A stretch of DNA of 64,000 nucleotides from Novosphingobium sp. Rr 2-17 (GTDB taxonomy: Bacteria; Pseudomonadota; Alphaproteobacteria; Sphingomonadales; Sphingomonadaceae): contig NZ_AKFJ01000081.1 of assembly GCF_000272475.1 (NCBI RefSeq), forward strand, positions 78,535 through 142,534, in the 5' to 3' direction. The position numbers and the translations under genes were made by a program. Positions 43,887 to 53,511 of the stretch are shown one piece after another. Within the stretch, counting starts at the first letter, position 1, and each line of letters begins with the position of its first letter. Under the pieces are notes generated by a model that had not been told where the DNA came from, made no database searches, and saw only the letters and a program-made list of their open reading frames with translations.

Positions 43887-44470
43887 GACCGGACCTGGCG
43901 ATCATCGCCGCCAATGTCGCACCCGGATCGCAAGTGCTCGACGTGGGGTGCGGCGACGGCACGCTGATGGCGGCGCTGCGCGACGAGCGCGGCTGCGCTA
44001 CGCGTGGGATGGAGATCGACGGCGCGAACGTGGGCGCCTGCGTCGCGCGTGGGCTGTCGGTGATCCAGGGCGATGCCGACCGCGACCTGGCGTTCTATCC
44101 CGACAAATCGGTCGATTACGCGATCCTGTCGCAGACGCTGCAGACCACGCTCCGGCCCGACAAGGTGCTGGATGAGCTGCTGCGGATTGGGCGCAAGGCC
44201 TTCGTCAGCTTCCCTAACTTCGGCCACTGGCGCGTGCGTTTGTCGCTGTTGTGGGGCGGGCGCATGCCGGTGACGCGGCTACTGCCGATCGCCTGGTACG
44301 AAACGCCCAACATCCACCACCTGACCGTCGCGGACTTTCGCGAGTTGCTGCGCGAGCGCGGGATTACCGTGGAGGGCACCTGGTTCCTATCGGGCGATAC
44401 CCAATGCAGTCCGGCAGCCGCAAACTTCCGCGCGGAACATGCGGTGTTCCTCCTTTCTCGCCGCGGCTGA
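43883..44470 (+). CDS. metW: Methionine biosynthesis protein MetW
   Basis: A 195-residue methyltransferase-fold protein. Residues SQVLDVGCGDGTLMAAL are the SAM-site glycine motif. The PNFGHWRVRLSLLWGGRMPV and SHLTV-like core are characteristic of MetW, which partners MetX in homoserine acylation. It overlaps the GNAT gene by four bases. It ends three bases before the stop of the convergent LysE-family gene. Confidence 0.92.
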   Translation: MRPDLAIIAANVAPGSQVLDVGCGDGTLMAALRDERGCATRGMEIDGANVGACVARGLSVIQGDADRDLAFYPDKSVDYAILSQTLQTTLRPDKVLDELLRIGRKAFVSFPNFGHWRVRLSLLWGGRMPVTRLLPIAWYETPNIHHLTVADFRELLRERGITVEGTWFLSGDTQCSPAAANFRAEHAVFLLSRRG

Positions 44471-44473
44471 GGC

Positions 44474-45106
44474 TCAGGCCGGCTTCGTCTTCCAAAGCGC
44501 GAGGCCGAAGCCGATGAACATCGTGCCGGTGATCCGGTTGAACGCCCGCTTTACGGTCGGTCGGGTCAAGTAACGCGCCAGCGAGCGGCCACCCAGCGCA
44601 TACGTGAAGTACCAGCAAGTCTCCACCACCACGAACGTTGCCACCTGGATCGCGAACTGCGGTGCCTGCGGGCGCGTCGGGTCGATGAACTGCGGCAGGA
44701 ACGCGGCGGCGAACAGGATTGCCTTGGGATTGCTGATACTGATCGCAAAGCCGCCCCGGAACAGGGCCCAGGTGGACTGCGCGGGCGGCAGTTGGGCCTG
44801 CGCTGCATCCACTGGGGCCGCATCGTCGCTGCGCCAGCCTTTGATGCCCAGGTAAATGAGGTAGGCCATGCCGGCATAGCGCAGCACTTCGAACGAGCCG
44901 GGCAATGCGAGCAGCAGCGTCGTCAGCCCTGCCGCTGAAGCGCAGAACATCAGCAGCACTGCGGACATGCAACCGGCCATGGCCGCCATGCTGCGTCGTA
45001 CCCCTGTCTCAACGCTGCGCGACAGGATGTGGAGCATGTTGGGGCCGGGCGTGGCAGAGACCACGAAGACGGCCGCCAGGTACAGCCACCAGGTATGAAG
45101 CGTCAC
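44474..45106 (-). CDS. LysE family translocator
   Basis: A 210-residue inner-membrane exporter with about six helices and the family loop SATPGPNML and SNPKAILF. I chose the GTG at 45106 because GAGGA lies eight bases upstream and the membrane part begins there; the frame is open to 45160. Homoserine/homoserine-lactone or amino-acid efflux is the family role. Its place beside metX-metW makes homoserine or methionine-related export a reasonable guess. Confidence 0.85.
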   Translation of the reverse strand: MTLHTWWLYLAAVFVVSATPGPNMLHILSRSVETGVRRSMAAMAGCMSAVLLMFCASAAGLTTLLLALPGSFEVLRYAGMAYLIYLGIKGWRSDDAAPVDAAQAQLPPAQSTWALFRGGFAISISNPKAILFAAAFLPQFIDPTRPQAPQFAIQVATFVVVETCWYFTYALGGRSLARYLTRPTVKRAFNRITGTMFIGFGLALWKTKPA

Positions 45107-45291
45107 GGTTAAAGTCCTCAGGCGAATGTCGCATAGTGACCTTAGCGGGCAGCCGGCCACGGCGCCAGTCTGCCCGTCACAGAGGGGACAGCGACAGGAA
45201 CGGGCGAGGTGCGGACTTATCCACGCGATTCCCGCGCGCAGGCTTGGCCGCGCGGGTGGACGCTCCGGCCAGGCTTTGGCATCCGATTTAG

Positions 45292-45963
45292 ATGTGGCAC
45301 ATCTACCAGTTCCCCCTCTGCCCGTTCAGCCGCAAGGTGCGCTTGCTCATGGCGGAAAAGGGCATCGCCTACGAACTGCAGACGGCGCGACCGTGGGAGG
45401 GCGAGGATCGCCTCTTCGCGATGAACCCCTCTGGCCGCACCCCGGTCATCAAGGAAACCGAGAAGAATATCGTCCTGTCGGACAGCCGGGCGATCTGCGA
45501 ATACTTCGAGGAAACCGTCGATCGTAACCCGCAGATCAGCGGCACCGCCCAACAGCGCGCCGAAATCCGCCGCCTGATCGCGATGTTCGACGAGAACTTC
45601 TACACCGACGTGTCCGGGCCGCTACTGCTCGAACGGATGAAGAAGCGCCTCGTGCTGCGTCAGGCGCCGGATGCCAAGTCGCTGCGCGAATCGATGCGGC
45701 TCGCGCACGATTACCTCGATTACATCGACTACCTGATCGACAACCGGCCCTGGCTGGCCGGATCGACGATGACCTTGGCGGATCTCGCCACGGCGGCGCA
45801 GCTATCGGTCGCCGATTATCTGGGCGGTCTGGACTGGTCCAGCCACGAACAGGCGCGCGCTTGGTATCTCGTGATGAAATCGCGCCCGTCGTTCCGCCCG
45901 CTGCTGAGCGAGCGCATGGAAGTGATCCAGCCGCCCAGCCACTACGCCGAAGTCGACGCCTGA
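45292..45963 (+). CDS. Glutathione S-transferase family protein
   Basis: A 223-residue GST-type protein. The N-terminal thioredoxin-like domain has FPLCPFSRKVRLLMAEK, with Cys near residue 10 as in omega/beta-like GSTs, and the glutathione-binding LSDSRAICEYFEE. The C-terminal domain is helical with WLAGSTMTLADLATAA. It probably acts as a thiol transferase or conjugase. The substrate is unknown. It converges on trpS, with a stem-loop between. Confidence 0.88.
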   Translation: MWHIYQFPLCPFSRKVRLLMAEKGIAYELQTARPWEGEDRLFAMNPSGRTPVIKETEKNIVLSDSRAICEYFEETVDRNPQISGTAQQRAEIRRLIAMFDENFYTDVSGPLLLERMKKRLVLRQAPDAKSLRESMRLAHDYLDYIDYLIDNRPWLAGSTMTLADLATAAQLSVADYLGGLDWSSHEQARAWYLVMKSRPSFRPLLSERMEVIQPPSHYAEVDA

Positions 45964-45974
45964 CAAACGAAAGA

Positions 45975-46004
45975 GCGGGAGCGCCGTAAAACGCTCCCGC
46001 CTTC
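45975..46004 (+). terminator. Stem-loop between convergent gst and trpS
   Basis: GCGGGAGCG (45975-45983), 8-nt loop, CGCTCCCGC (45992-46000): a nine-base perfect stem. It could serve both convergent genes. The T tract is short. Confidence 0.7.
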
Positions 46005-46010
46005 GATCAA

Positions 46011-47030
46011 TCAGCCGCGCACGAGGCCCAGCGCGGTGTACGTCCGCTCCAGCGTCGGTATCGCCAGCGCGCGCGCCTTTTCCGATCCGGCCTTGAGGAT
46101 CGCGTCCAGGGCTGCCGTATCCCGGCGTAGCTCGACGAAGCGCTGGTTGATCGGCGCCAGCTTTTCGACCAGCAATTCGCCCAGCGCCGGCTTGAACTTG
46201 CCGAAGCCTTCGCCGCCGAACTCTGCCAGCACGGCATCGACGCTGGTTCCGGCAAGGGCCGCATAGACCGACACGAGGTTCTTGGCCTCGGCACGGCCTT
46301 CGAGACCCGCCTTCTCAGACGGTAGCGGCTCGGGGTCGGTCTTGGCCTTCTTGACCTTCTGCATGATCGTATCGGCATCGTCGGTCATGTTGATGCGGCT
46401 CATGTCGGAGGGGTCCGACTTGCTCATCTTCGCGCCGCCATCGCGCAAGGACATGATCCGTGCGGCCTCCGGCGGGATGTAGGGCGCGGGCAGGGTGAAC
46501 AGCGGCGCATCTTCGGCGCAGAAGTCGTTGTTGAACTTCTGAGCGATGTCGCGCGCCAGTTCCAGATGCTGCTTCTGGTCGTCGCCGACCGGAACGTGGG
46601 TCGCCTGGTACAGCAGCACGTCGGCGGCCTGGAGCACGGGATACGTGAACAGCGCGACCGAAGCGCCTTCGCGGTTCTTGCCAGCCTTGTCCTTCCACTG
46701 GGTCATCCGGTTCAGCCAGCCCATCCGCGCGGTGCCATTGAGCAGCCATTGCAGCTCTGCGTGCTGCGGGACTTGCGCTTGGTTGAACAGGATCGAGCGT
46801 TCCGGGTCGATCCCGCAAGCCACCAGTGCCGCCACCATTTCGCGCGTGTTGGAGGTGAGGTCCGCAGGGGTGTGCGGCATCGAGATAGCGTGCATGTCCG
46901 CCAGAAAGTACAAGCATTCGCCGCCCTCTGCCGAGATCTGCTCCTGCATTGCCACCCAGTTGCGGATCGCGCCCAGATAGTTGCCGAGGTGCAGGTTGCC
47001 GGTAGGCTGAATGCCGGAGACGATACGCAT
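46011..47030 (-). CDS. trpS: Tryptophanyl-tRNA synthetase
   Basis: A 339-residue class I aminoacyl-tRNA synthetase charging tRNA-Trp. The HIGH-type motif appears as [11 protein letters not shown] and KMSKS as [13 protein letters not shown] chose the ATG at 47030 ([11 protein letters not shown]), with GAAGGA well placed upstream; an upstream ATG at 47066 would add twelve unmatched residues. Length agrees with bacterial TrpRS. Confidence 0.96.
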   Translation of the reverse strand: MRIVSGIQPTGNLHLGNYLGAIRNWVAMQEQISAEGGECLYFLADMHAISMPHTPADLTSNTREMVAALVACGIDPERSILFNQAQVPQHAELQWLLNGTARMGWLNRMTQWKDKAGKNREGASVALFTYPVLQAADVLLYQATHVPVGDDQKQHLELARDIAQKFNNDFCAEDAPLFTLPAPYIPPEAARIMSLRDGGAKMSKSDPSDMSRINMTDDADTIMQKVKKAKTDPEPLPSEKAGLEGRAEAKNLVSVYAALAGTSVDAVLAEFGGEGFGKFKPALGELLVEKLAPINQRFVELRRDTAALDAILKAGSEKARALAIPTLERTYTALGLVRG

Positions 47031-47226
47031 GGCCGCGTCCTTCGCGAATGATGTGGTGATTGTCATAGGATTGGTTGGGCGTCCGCACAGGGACGCGATG
47101 CAGCGAAAATCAGCGCGCGGTGAGCGCGCAGCCTTGCCATCGCCAATAAAGACGCAGGGCAGGATTCGAGATCGAACGATCGTGCATCGCGTGGCGGCAT
47201 ACCACAAATGCGCACCGATGGAAGCC

Positions 47227-48807
47227 TCAGGCGTCGGTCGGGGGAGGCCGGCGACGGCGCAGCAGCGCAAGGTCGGCTCGCGAAAAGGCCCCGGTTGCAA
47301 AGGTCGCCACGGCATAGACCAGTCCGCCGGCTGAAACGAGCGCGGCCAGCGAAAGCCCGCGCGCCAGCCAGGTCGAATGGACGTAGGGCATGATCAGCCC
47401 CTGGCCGAACCACAGCACCGCGCCCATCGCCAGCGCCGCCAAAGCGAGGCGTGGTGCCCGGCGTTTCAAGCGCGCGTCGATGACGAAGTGCCCGCGCTTC
47501 ACGAGGGTAAAGTACAGCATCGCGACGTTGATGGTGGAGGCGACCGCCGTGGCCAAGGGTGGTCCGACGTGCTGCAGCGGAACGATCAGGACCAGATTGC
47601 CGACCAGGTTCACCGCCATCGAGATCATGGCATAGCGCACCGGCGTCTTGGTATCATGCCGGGCGTAGAAGCCAGGGGTCAGCACTTTGACCAGGATGTA
47701 GCTGGGCAAGCCGATCGAAAACGCCGCCAGCGCCTCTGCGGTGCGGGCGACGTCGGTGGCGTCGAACTTGCCGTAGCCGAACAGCGCGCTGGCCATCGGT
47801 TGGCCGCACACGATCAACGCGACGGCGGCAGGCAGGGTGAGCAGCAAGGCCAGCTCCAGCCCGCGGTTCTGCGTCTCCATCGCCGCCACTTCGTCGCCGC
47901 CACCGAGCTGGCGCGAAATGGTGGGTAGCAGCACCGTGCCAAGGCCGATGCCGATCAGGCCCAGCGGCAACTGGTTCAACCGGTCCGCCAGGTAGATGTA
48001 GGTCACAGAGCCGTGCGCCAGGAAGCTGGACGCGAGGAACGTGGACACGACCAGGTTGATCTGCATTGCACCGGCGCCGGCGGCGGCAGGCCAGATCAGC
48101 TTCATCAACTGCTTCACGTCGGCGTTCCATACCGGCATCCGCAAGCGCATGGAGATGCCATTGGCGCGGCAGGCGAAGAACAGCCAGGCAAGCTGCAGCG
48201 CGCCCGAAACCGAAACGCCGATGGCCTGATTGCGCGCGGTTATCAGCGGATCGTCCGAATGAAAGCCCAGCAGCGCGACGATCAACGTCAGGTTGAGCAG
48301 GATCGGCGCAGCGGCGTTGACCCAGAACTTGCCAAGTGAGTTGAGGATGCCGCCCAGCAGCGAGACCAGACTGATGAGCGCCAAATAGGGGATCGTGAAC
48401 CGGCTGAGCGTAACGGCAAAGGCGAACTGATCCTGGGTGACGCCGTTGAACCCGCCCGAAAGCATCAGTGTTACCGGCCAGGCCAGCACTTCCAGCACCA
48501 CGGTCATGACCAGCAGCACCGGCAGCAGTATCGAGAGCGCCTGCTCGGCAAAGGCCATCCCGTCGGGCAGACCGTTCCCGTCCTTGTCGCCCACCTTCTT
48601 GTTGAACATCGGGATGAAGGCAGAGGCGAAGGCGCCTTCCGCAAACAGCGCCCGAAACATGTTGGGGAGGCGAAACGCGATCAGGAACGCGTCTGAAGCG
48701 AACCCGGCGCCCACGAACCGTGCGAACAAGCTATCGCGCACCAGCCCCAGCACCCGGCTGGCGAGGGTGAGGCCGCCGACACCGGCAAGGGCCTTGGCAA
48801 GGTTCAT
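47227..48807 (-). CDS. murJ: Lipid II flippase MurJ
   Basis: A 526-residue polytopic inner-membrane protein of the MOP/MVF family with about fourteen helices. It shows [20 protein letters not shown] and [16 protein letters not shown], the typical N-terminal signature of MurJ. It transports lipid II for peptidoglycan. It is about 200 bp upstream of trpS on the same strand. Confidence 0.94.
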   Translation of the reverse strand: MNLAKALAGVGGLTLASRVLGLVRDSLFARFVGAGFASDAFLIAFRLPNMFRALFAEGAFASAFIPMFNKKVGDKDGNGLPDGMAFAEQALSILLPVLLVMTVVLEVLAWPVTLMLSGGFNGVTQDQFAFAVTLSRFTIPYLALISLVSLLGGILNSLGKFWVNAAAPILLNLTLIVALLGFHSDDPLITARNQAIGVSVSGALQLAWLFFACRANGISMRLRMPVWNADVKQLMKLIWPAAAGAGAMQINLVVSTFLASSFLAHGSVTYIYLADRLNQLPLGLIGIGLGTVLLPTISRQLGGGDEVAAMETQNRGLELALLLTLPAAVALIVCGQPMASALFGYGKFDATDVARTAEALAAFSIGLPSYILVKVLTPGFYARHDTKTPVRYAMISMAVNLVGNLVLIVPLQHVGPPLATAVASTINVAMLYFTLVKRGHFVIDARLKRRAPRLALAALAMGAVLWFGQGLIMPYVHSTWLARGLSLAALVSAGGLVYAVATFATGAFSRADLALLRRRRPPPTDA

Positions 48808-48952
48808 CTACCGGATGCTCCCACGACCGCCAGGTCGCGAAAAGAGGGGCGCGCGAAAGAGCTAGCGAAAGGGGCGGGCCTGCCCAAACAGACGCGCCCC
48901 CAATTCGCGTGGAGCCTGCCGAAGCACGCGCGGTGCCTCGCCAAGCTTTGGA

Positions 48953-49468
48953 TCAGGCGTGGCCGACCGGCTCGCCCAGGCCGCTGGCGTCCTGTTCGGC
49001 CTGCGCCTGCAGTTGCTGCACGTACAGGCCGTTGAAGTCGATCGGCTCCAGCAGGAACGGCGGGAAACCGGCATCGCGGATGGCATCGGCCACGACGCGG
49101 CGGGCGAAGGGAAACAGGATGCGCGGCGCATCGGCGAACAGGAAGGCGTGGGCCTGCTGGTCGTCCAGGTTGCGCATGCCGACGAGGCCGGCATAGCTCA
49201 GGTCCACCACGAAGGCGGTGCCCTGGTCGGTCCGCGAAGCGCAAGTGATCTTTAGCTCGACCTCGTGGACTTCACCCTCGACCTGACGTGCGCCGATGTT
49301 GAACTGCACGTCGATCTGCGGCGATTCCTGCCAGGTGAAGCTGTCGGGCGCGCTCGGGTTCTCAACCGAGAGATCCTTGACGTACTGCGAAATGATGCCG
49401 GCGGCCGGCGCGCTGTCCTCGGCGCTGCCCAGGTTGAGATCGGAAATGACGTTGCCTTCGTCGGCCAT
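48953..49468 (-). CDS. secB: Protein-export chaperone SecB
   Basis: A 171-residue tetrameric chaperone that holds precursors for SecA. It shows YVKDLSVENPSAP, LDLSYAGLVGMRN-type helix (VDLSYAGLVGM) and the C-terminal ILFPFARRVVADAIRDAGF with PPFLLEPIDF. Its length, with an extended acidic C-terminus, fits alphaproteobacterial SecB. It is divergent from a Tim44-like gene over a 318-bp region that carries an inverted repeat. Confidence 0.95.
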   Translation of the reverse strand: MADEGNVISDLNLGSAEDSAPAAGIISQYVKDLSVENPSAPDSFTWQESPQIDVQFNIGARQVEGEVHEVELKITCASRTDQGTAFVVDLSYAGLVGMRNLDDQQAHAFLFADAPRILFPFARRVVADAIRDAGFPPFLLEPIDFNGLYVQQLQAQAEQDASGLGEPVGHA

Positions 49469-49786
49469 GGGAATAGTCCTGAAAATGAATGCTCAGCGGG
49501 CGCGCCTAAAGCATTTTTCCGGGCTGTGAAACTCCTGAGCATCGGGAAAAACGCTTTGAGGATATGCATCTCGGCGCCTGGACGTGTTCAGGCGCACCCA
49601 GGATGCGACGCGTGGCAGCGAAAAAGTGGCCTCAGAGCCTGCTCACGCGTTGTTCATTTGTAATGCGTACCTACATGGGTGTATGTCGTTGTGCTGGGGC
49701 ATTGCGGCCCTTCGCGGTTTTTGTCGACGATCGCGAACGACCTGGCATTCTTTAGACTTGTCGACGCAAGAATTGGATTTAGGGAC
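49469..49786. other. 318-bp divergent secB/Tim44-like intergenic region with inverted repeat
   Basis: AAAGCATTTTTCC (49508-49520) pairs with GGAAAAACGCTTT (49545-49557) except for one pair. AAAGCRTTTTTCC-type palindromes recur in alphaproteobacterial intergenic DNA, so this is likely a dispersed repeat. It lies in the leader of secB. No gene is recognised here. Confidence 0.55.
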
Positions 49787-50476
49787 GTGACACCGGAAAT
49801 CGTCATCCTGGCCATGATCGCAGCTTTTCTGGGCTTGCGGCTGTACTCCGTACTGGGCCGCCGCGCCGAGCATGAAGAAGAGCCGATCGCCGGGCGCTTC
49901 GAAGGTCGCCAGGATCGTGCAGGCGCTCCTCGCTTGCCCGCACTGGCCAAGCCGGATGCGCGGGCTGACGATCGCACTCGTGCCGACCAAGCCCAGCGCC
50001 CGCGTGATTTTCCTGGCGTCAGCCCGGTGGTTGAACGTGGCCTCGCGGAAATCGCCCAGGCCGATCGCCGTTTCGATGCATCCGCTTTTGCGGAAGGTGC
50101 GCGCAGTGCCTATCGCATGATCCTCGAAGCCTTCTGGAAGGGTGATAAGGCAGAGCTTCGCTCGCTGTGCGACGAGGACGTCTATGCCAGCTTCGCCGCG
50201 GCAATCGACGACCGCGCTACCGCAGGCGAAACCCTGGAAAACCGGCTGATCCGCGTGGAGGAGACGACCTTCACCAGCGCCGGTGTCGAAAGCGGTCGCG
50301 CCCGTATCACCGTGCGTTTCCGCTCCGACATTGCCGCCGTTACGCGTGGCGCCGAAGGTCAGCTTGTCGCTGGCTCGCTCGATGATGCGATCGAATCGAT
50401 CGACGTCTGGACGTTTGAGCGCGCGCTGAACTCGACTGATCCCGACTGGCTGCTGGTGGAAACCGAAGAAGGTTGA
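49787..50476 (+). CDS. Tim44/TimA family membrane-associated protein
   Basis: A 229-residue protein. An N-terminal membrane helix (PEIVILAMIAAFLGLRLYSV) is followed by a charged linker and a C-terminal Tim44-like domain (FAEGARSAYRMILEAFWKGD, LDDAIESIDVWTFERAL). I chose the GTG at 49787, since the helix begins just after it. A TTG nearby is possible. In sphingomonads this gene sits between secB and mltA, as here. Its biological role in bacteria is not settled. Confidence 0.82.
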   Translation: MTPEIVILAMIAAFLGLRLYSVLGRRAEHEEEPIAGRFEGRQDRAGAPRLPALAKPDARADDRTRADQAQRPRDFPGVSPVVERGLAEIAQADRRFDASAFAEGARSAYRMILEAFWKGDKAELRSLCDEDVYASFAAAIDDRATAGETLENRLIRVEETTFTSAGVESGRARITVRFRSDIAAVTRGAEGQLVAGSLDDAIESIDVWTFERALNSTDPDWLLVETEEG

Positions 50477-50581
50477 CGCCGCCGTTGTCAGAAGCTTGAG
50501 CCTAAGGGCTCTTGCTTCGGACAACCGCTGGTCTATCCTGCCCGGCGTGACGAGAATGGCGACGGGTCGGGGAGAATTTTC

Positions 50582-51871
50582 TTGTATTACGGGCGCTTGA
50601 AGTCGGCGCCACAGCGAGTGCGCCCTGATCGCGCATCGGGCAGCGGCTGGTTGCGCGGGCTTGCCATGGCGGCATTGGCACTATCGCTGGCGGCCTGCGG
50701 CGGCATGGTACCTTCCAGCCCGGACCGGCCAGGACGGGTCCCGACGCCGCCCAGATCCAGTTATCCTTCCAGTTCCCCCACAACGCCGCCACCGCCGGCC
50801 AATGCGCTGTTGGCAGGCGTTCGCGCCGGGCCCGCACTGTCTTCGCTACCCTTCACCACGCTCGATGCGGCAGGCGCCTTGGCCTCTTTTCGGGAGAGCT
50901 GCCCGCGCCTGCTGTCGCGCACCGATGCCAGCGGTTTGACGCAGCCGGCTGACTGGCGGCAGGCCTGTGTCGCTGCCGCCAACTGGGGCAATGGGTCGTC
51001 GACGATGTTCTTCGCGAGTTATTTCGAAACGGCGCGGATCGGCGATGGCAAGGCGTTCGCGACGGGCTATTTCGAACCCGAAATCGTCGGCGCACGCTCG
51101 CATTTGCCGGGGCTCGACTACCCCGTTTATGGCCTGCCGTCAGACCTTGTGCGCGCCAAGCCGGGCGATGCCCCGATGCTCCCGAACGGGCGAATGCCGC
51201 TGGGCCGCTACGATGAATACGGGCGTTTTACCGAATATTTCGATCGGGGCGCGATCGAGGATGGCGCGCTGGCGGGCAAAGGGCTGGAGATCGCCTGGGT
51301 CGCCGACCCGGTGGAGTTCTTCTTCCTTCAGGTCCAGGGTTCGGGCCGCTTGCGTGCCCCCGATGGTTCGATCCTGCGCATCGGTTATGCCGGCCAAAAT
51401 GGGCTGCCCTATACCGGCATCGGCGGGGTGATGCGCGATCGCGGGCTGATCGGTTCCGGACCGGGCAAATACCCTGGCTCGATGCAAGGGATCATGCGCT
51501 ATATCCGCGAAAATCCGTGGGATGGCGACGCCTTGATGCGGACCAATCGGTCGTGGGTGTTCTTCAAGGTGTTGACCGGGGACGGGCCGATGGGGGCGCT
51601 TAACGTGCCCGTTCGTTCTAAGGCTTCGGTGGCGGTGGACCCCAAGTTCGTGCCGCTGGGCGCACCGGTCTGGCTTGACGTGGACCGGGCCGATGCCACC
51701 GGGTTGTGGGTGGCACAGGATACCGGCGGGGCGATCAAGGGCGCCAATCGATTCGATACCTTCTGGGGCGCCGGGGAGCAGGCGAGGGTCACTGCGGGCG
51801 GCATGAGCGGCCGTGGTAATGCACTGATTCTCTTGCCGAAAGGTACGCTGACGCGTCTCGGCGTGCGATGA
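50582..51871 (+). CDS. mltA: Membrane-bound lytic murein transglycosylase A
   Basis: A 429-residue lytic transglycosylase. It has an N-terminal lipobox LSLAACGG (cysteine near residue 38), an MltA domain with GYFEPEI and VEFFFLQVQGSGRL, and a 3D domain with the catalytic Asp in AQDTGGAIKGANRFDTFWGA. I chose the TTG at 50582, with GGGGAG at 50569-50574. It cleaves glycan strands with anhydro-muramoyl ends. The Smr gene overlaps its stop by four bases. Confidence 0.93.
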   Translation: MYYGRLKSAPQRVRPDRASGSGWLRGLAMAALALSLAACGGMVPSSPDRPGRVPTPPRSSYPSSSPTTPPPPANALLAGVRAGPALSSLPFTTLDAAGALASFRESCPRLLSRTDASGLTQPADWRQACVAAANWGNGSSTMFFASYFETARIGDGKAFATGYFEPEIVGARSHLPGLDYPVYGLPSDLVRAKPGDAPMLPNGRMPLGRYDEYGRFTEYFDRGAIEDGALAGKGLEIAWVADPVEFFFLQVQGSGRLRAPDGSILRIGYAGQNGLPYTGIGGVMRDRGLIGSGPGKYPGSMQGIMRYIRENPWDGDALMRTNRSWVFFKVLTGDGPMGALNVPVRSKASVAVDPKFVPLGAPVWLDVDRADATGLWVAQDTGGAIKGANRFDTFWGAGEQARVTAGGMSGRGNALILLPKGTLTRLGVR

Positions 51872-52548
51872 GGCGTCCCGGCCAGTACCCGCCAGGACAG
51901 TACCCGCCAGGCCAGCACTCCATGGGCCGGCGCCTTACTCCCCAGGAAGCGCAGATTTGGGCGCAAGTGGCGCGCACGGTTAAGCCGCTGGCTGGCCCCG
52001 CTAAAGCCGGCACCCCCAAAGCACTGCCCGCGCAACCCAAGGCGATTGCAGCGCCGCCGGCGATGGAGGAGGCACTTGCAGCCGCGCCGCTCGCCAAAAA
52101 GATCAAGGGCCGCGTTCCGTCGCCGCCGACTGTCGCTAAGGTGCCGATAACGCGTCAACAAGGTGCGGTTAGCGTCACGTCACCGACGCAAGGCAACGAT
52201 CGGCAGCACCTGGATGGCTCGTGGGAGCGGCGGATTTCCAAGGGTACGCTCGTTCCCGACTTCAGCCTGGACTTGCACGGCTCGAATCTCGATCAGGCCT
52301 ATGTGCGCTTGATGCACGGGTTGACGCAGGCCAAAGCGATGGGAGCGCGGGTCGTCCTGGTGGTGACCGGCAAGGCCCGCCCGGTCGATGCGGCAGACCG
52401 GGCCACGGCGCGCGGCGCGATCCGCGCCAAGGTGGCGGACTGGCTTGCCGCGAGCCAGCACGCTTCGGACATCGTCGCCTTGCGCAATGCCCATCGCCGC
52501 CACGGCGGGCAAGGCGCGCTCTACGTGGTGCTGAAGAAACACCGCTGA
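51868..52548 (+). CDS. Smr/MutS2-type endonuclease domain protein
   Basis: A 226-residue protein. The low-complexity N-terminus comes from three 15-nt direct repeats (51880-51918, GQYPP units). The C-terminal Smr domain has the DLHGSNLDQAYVRL strand and VLVVTGKA, as in MutS2-associated nickases. It overlaps mltA by four bases, and pirin follows 44 bp later. Smr proteins cut branched DNA or RNA; its target here is not known. Confidence 0.87.
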   Translation: MRRPGQYPPGQYPPGQHSMGRRLTPQEAQIWAQVARTVKPLAGPAKAGTPKALPAQPKAIAAPPAMEEALAAAPLAKKIKGRVPSPPTVAKVPITRQQGAVSVTSPTQGNDRQHLDGSWERRISKGTLVPDFSLDLHGSNLDQAYVRLMHGLTQAKAMGARVVLVVTGKARPVDAADRATARGAIRAKVADWLAASQHASDIVALRNAHRRHGGQGALYVVLKKHR

Positions 52549-52592
52549 CGTGATACGACGCCGCATCAGGCGCTCAACGCAAGGACACGAGC

Positions 52593-53486
52593 ATGATCGA
52601 AATGGTGATCGAACAACGTCGCCGCAGTCTGGGAGGCGGGTTGGACGTCGGACGGGTGCTGCCCTTCGCCAAGCGGCGGATGGTCGGCCCGTTCGTGTTC
52701 TTCGACCACATGGGACCGCTGGACGTGGCCGCCGGCGCCCCGCGCGAGCTGGACGTGCGGCCCCACCCGCACATCGGCTTGTCGACCGTCACATACTTGT
52801 TCTCGGGCGAGATCATGCACCGCGACAGCGTCGGCTCGGAGCAAGTCGTCCGCCCGCAGGAGGTCAACTGGATGACGGCGGGCAGCGGCATCACCCATTC
52901 CGAGCGCTTCGAAAAGGCCCGCGCGGTGGGCGATCACCTGCACGGCATCCAGGCCTGGGTCGCGCTGCCGACCGAATACGAGGAAACCGCGCCCGCGTTC
53001 TCGCACCACGCCGGGGCAGACCTTCCGCAGTGGAGCGAGGCCGGCGTCCATGGCCAGCTCATCGCCGGCAGCGCCTATGGCCTCACCGCCGGCGCGCGCA
53101 CGCATTCGCCGCTGTTCTACGCGCACCTCGACCTTGACGCCGGCGCCTTCGCTGAAGTGCCCGCCGGCCGCCGCGAGCGCGCGGTCTACATCGCCACCGG
53201 CGAGATCGAAGTCGACGGCCAGCGCCACGGCGCCGGACACATGCTGGTGCTGGACGCCCACACCTCGCAGCTCCGCGCCTGCGAACGCTCTACCGTGATG
53301 GTGCTGGGCGGCGAGCCACTGGGCGAGCGCTACCTCTACTGGAACTTCGTCTCGTCCTCGAAAGAGCGTCTCGAACAAGCCGCCCAGGACTGGCGCGCCG
53401 GCCGCATGAAACTCCCCGACGCCGACCACGACGAGTTCATCCCGCTGCCCGAGGAGCCACCAGCACAGCCCCCGGCGATGAGCTGA
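52593..53486 (+). CDS. Pirin family protein
   Basis: A 297-residue bicupin protein. The N-terminal cupin carries metal ligands in RPHPHIGLSTVTYLFSGEI and a downstream His/Glu (SGITHSERFE). Pirins bind Fe(II) and can act as quercetin dioxygenases or transcriptional cofactors. The residues here are consistent with the metal-binding group. No target is known. Confidence 0.92.
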   Translation: MIEMVIEQRRRSLGGGLDVGRVLPFAKRRMVGPFVFFDHMGPLDVAAGAPRELDVRPHPHIGLSTVTYLFSGEIMHRDSVGSEQVVRPQEVNWMTAGSGITHSERFEKARAVGDHLHGIQAWVALPTEYEETAPAFSHHAGADLPQWSEAGVHGQLIAGSAYGLTAGARTHSPLFYAHLDLDAGAFAEVPAGRRERAVYIATGEIEVDGQRHGAGHMLVLDAHTSQLRACERSTVMVLGGEPLGERYLYWNFVSSSKERLEQAAQDWRAGRMKLPDADHDEFIPLPEEPPAQPPAMS

Positions 53487-53511
53487 GGGGGGGCGGGGCG
53501 CAGCCGACGCG

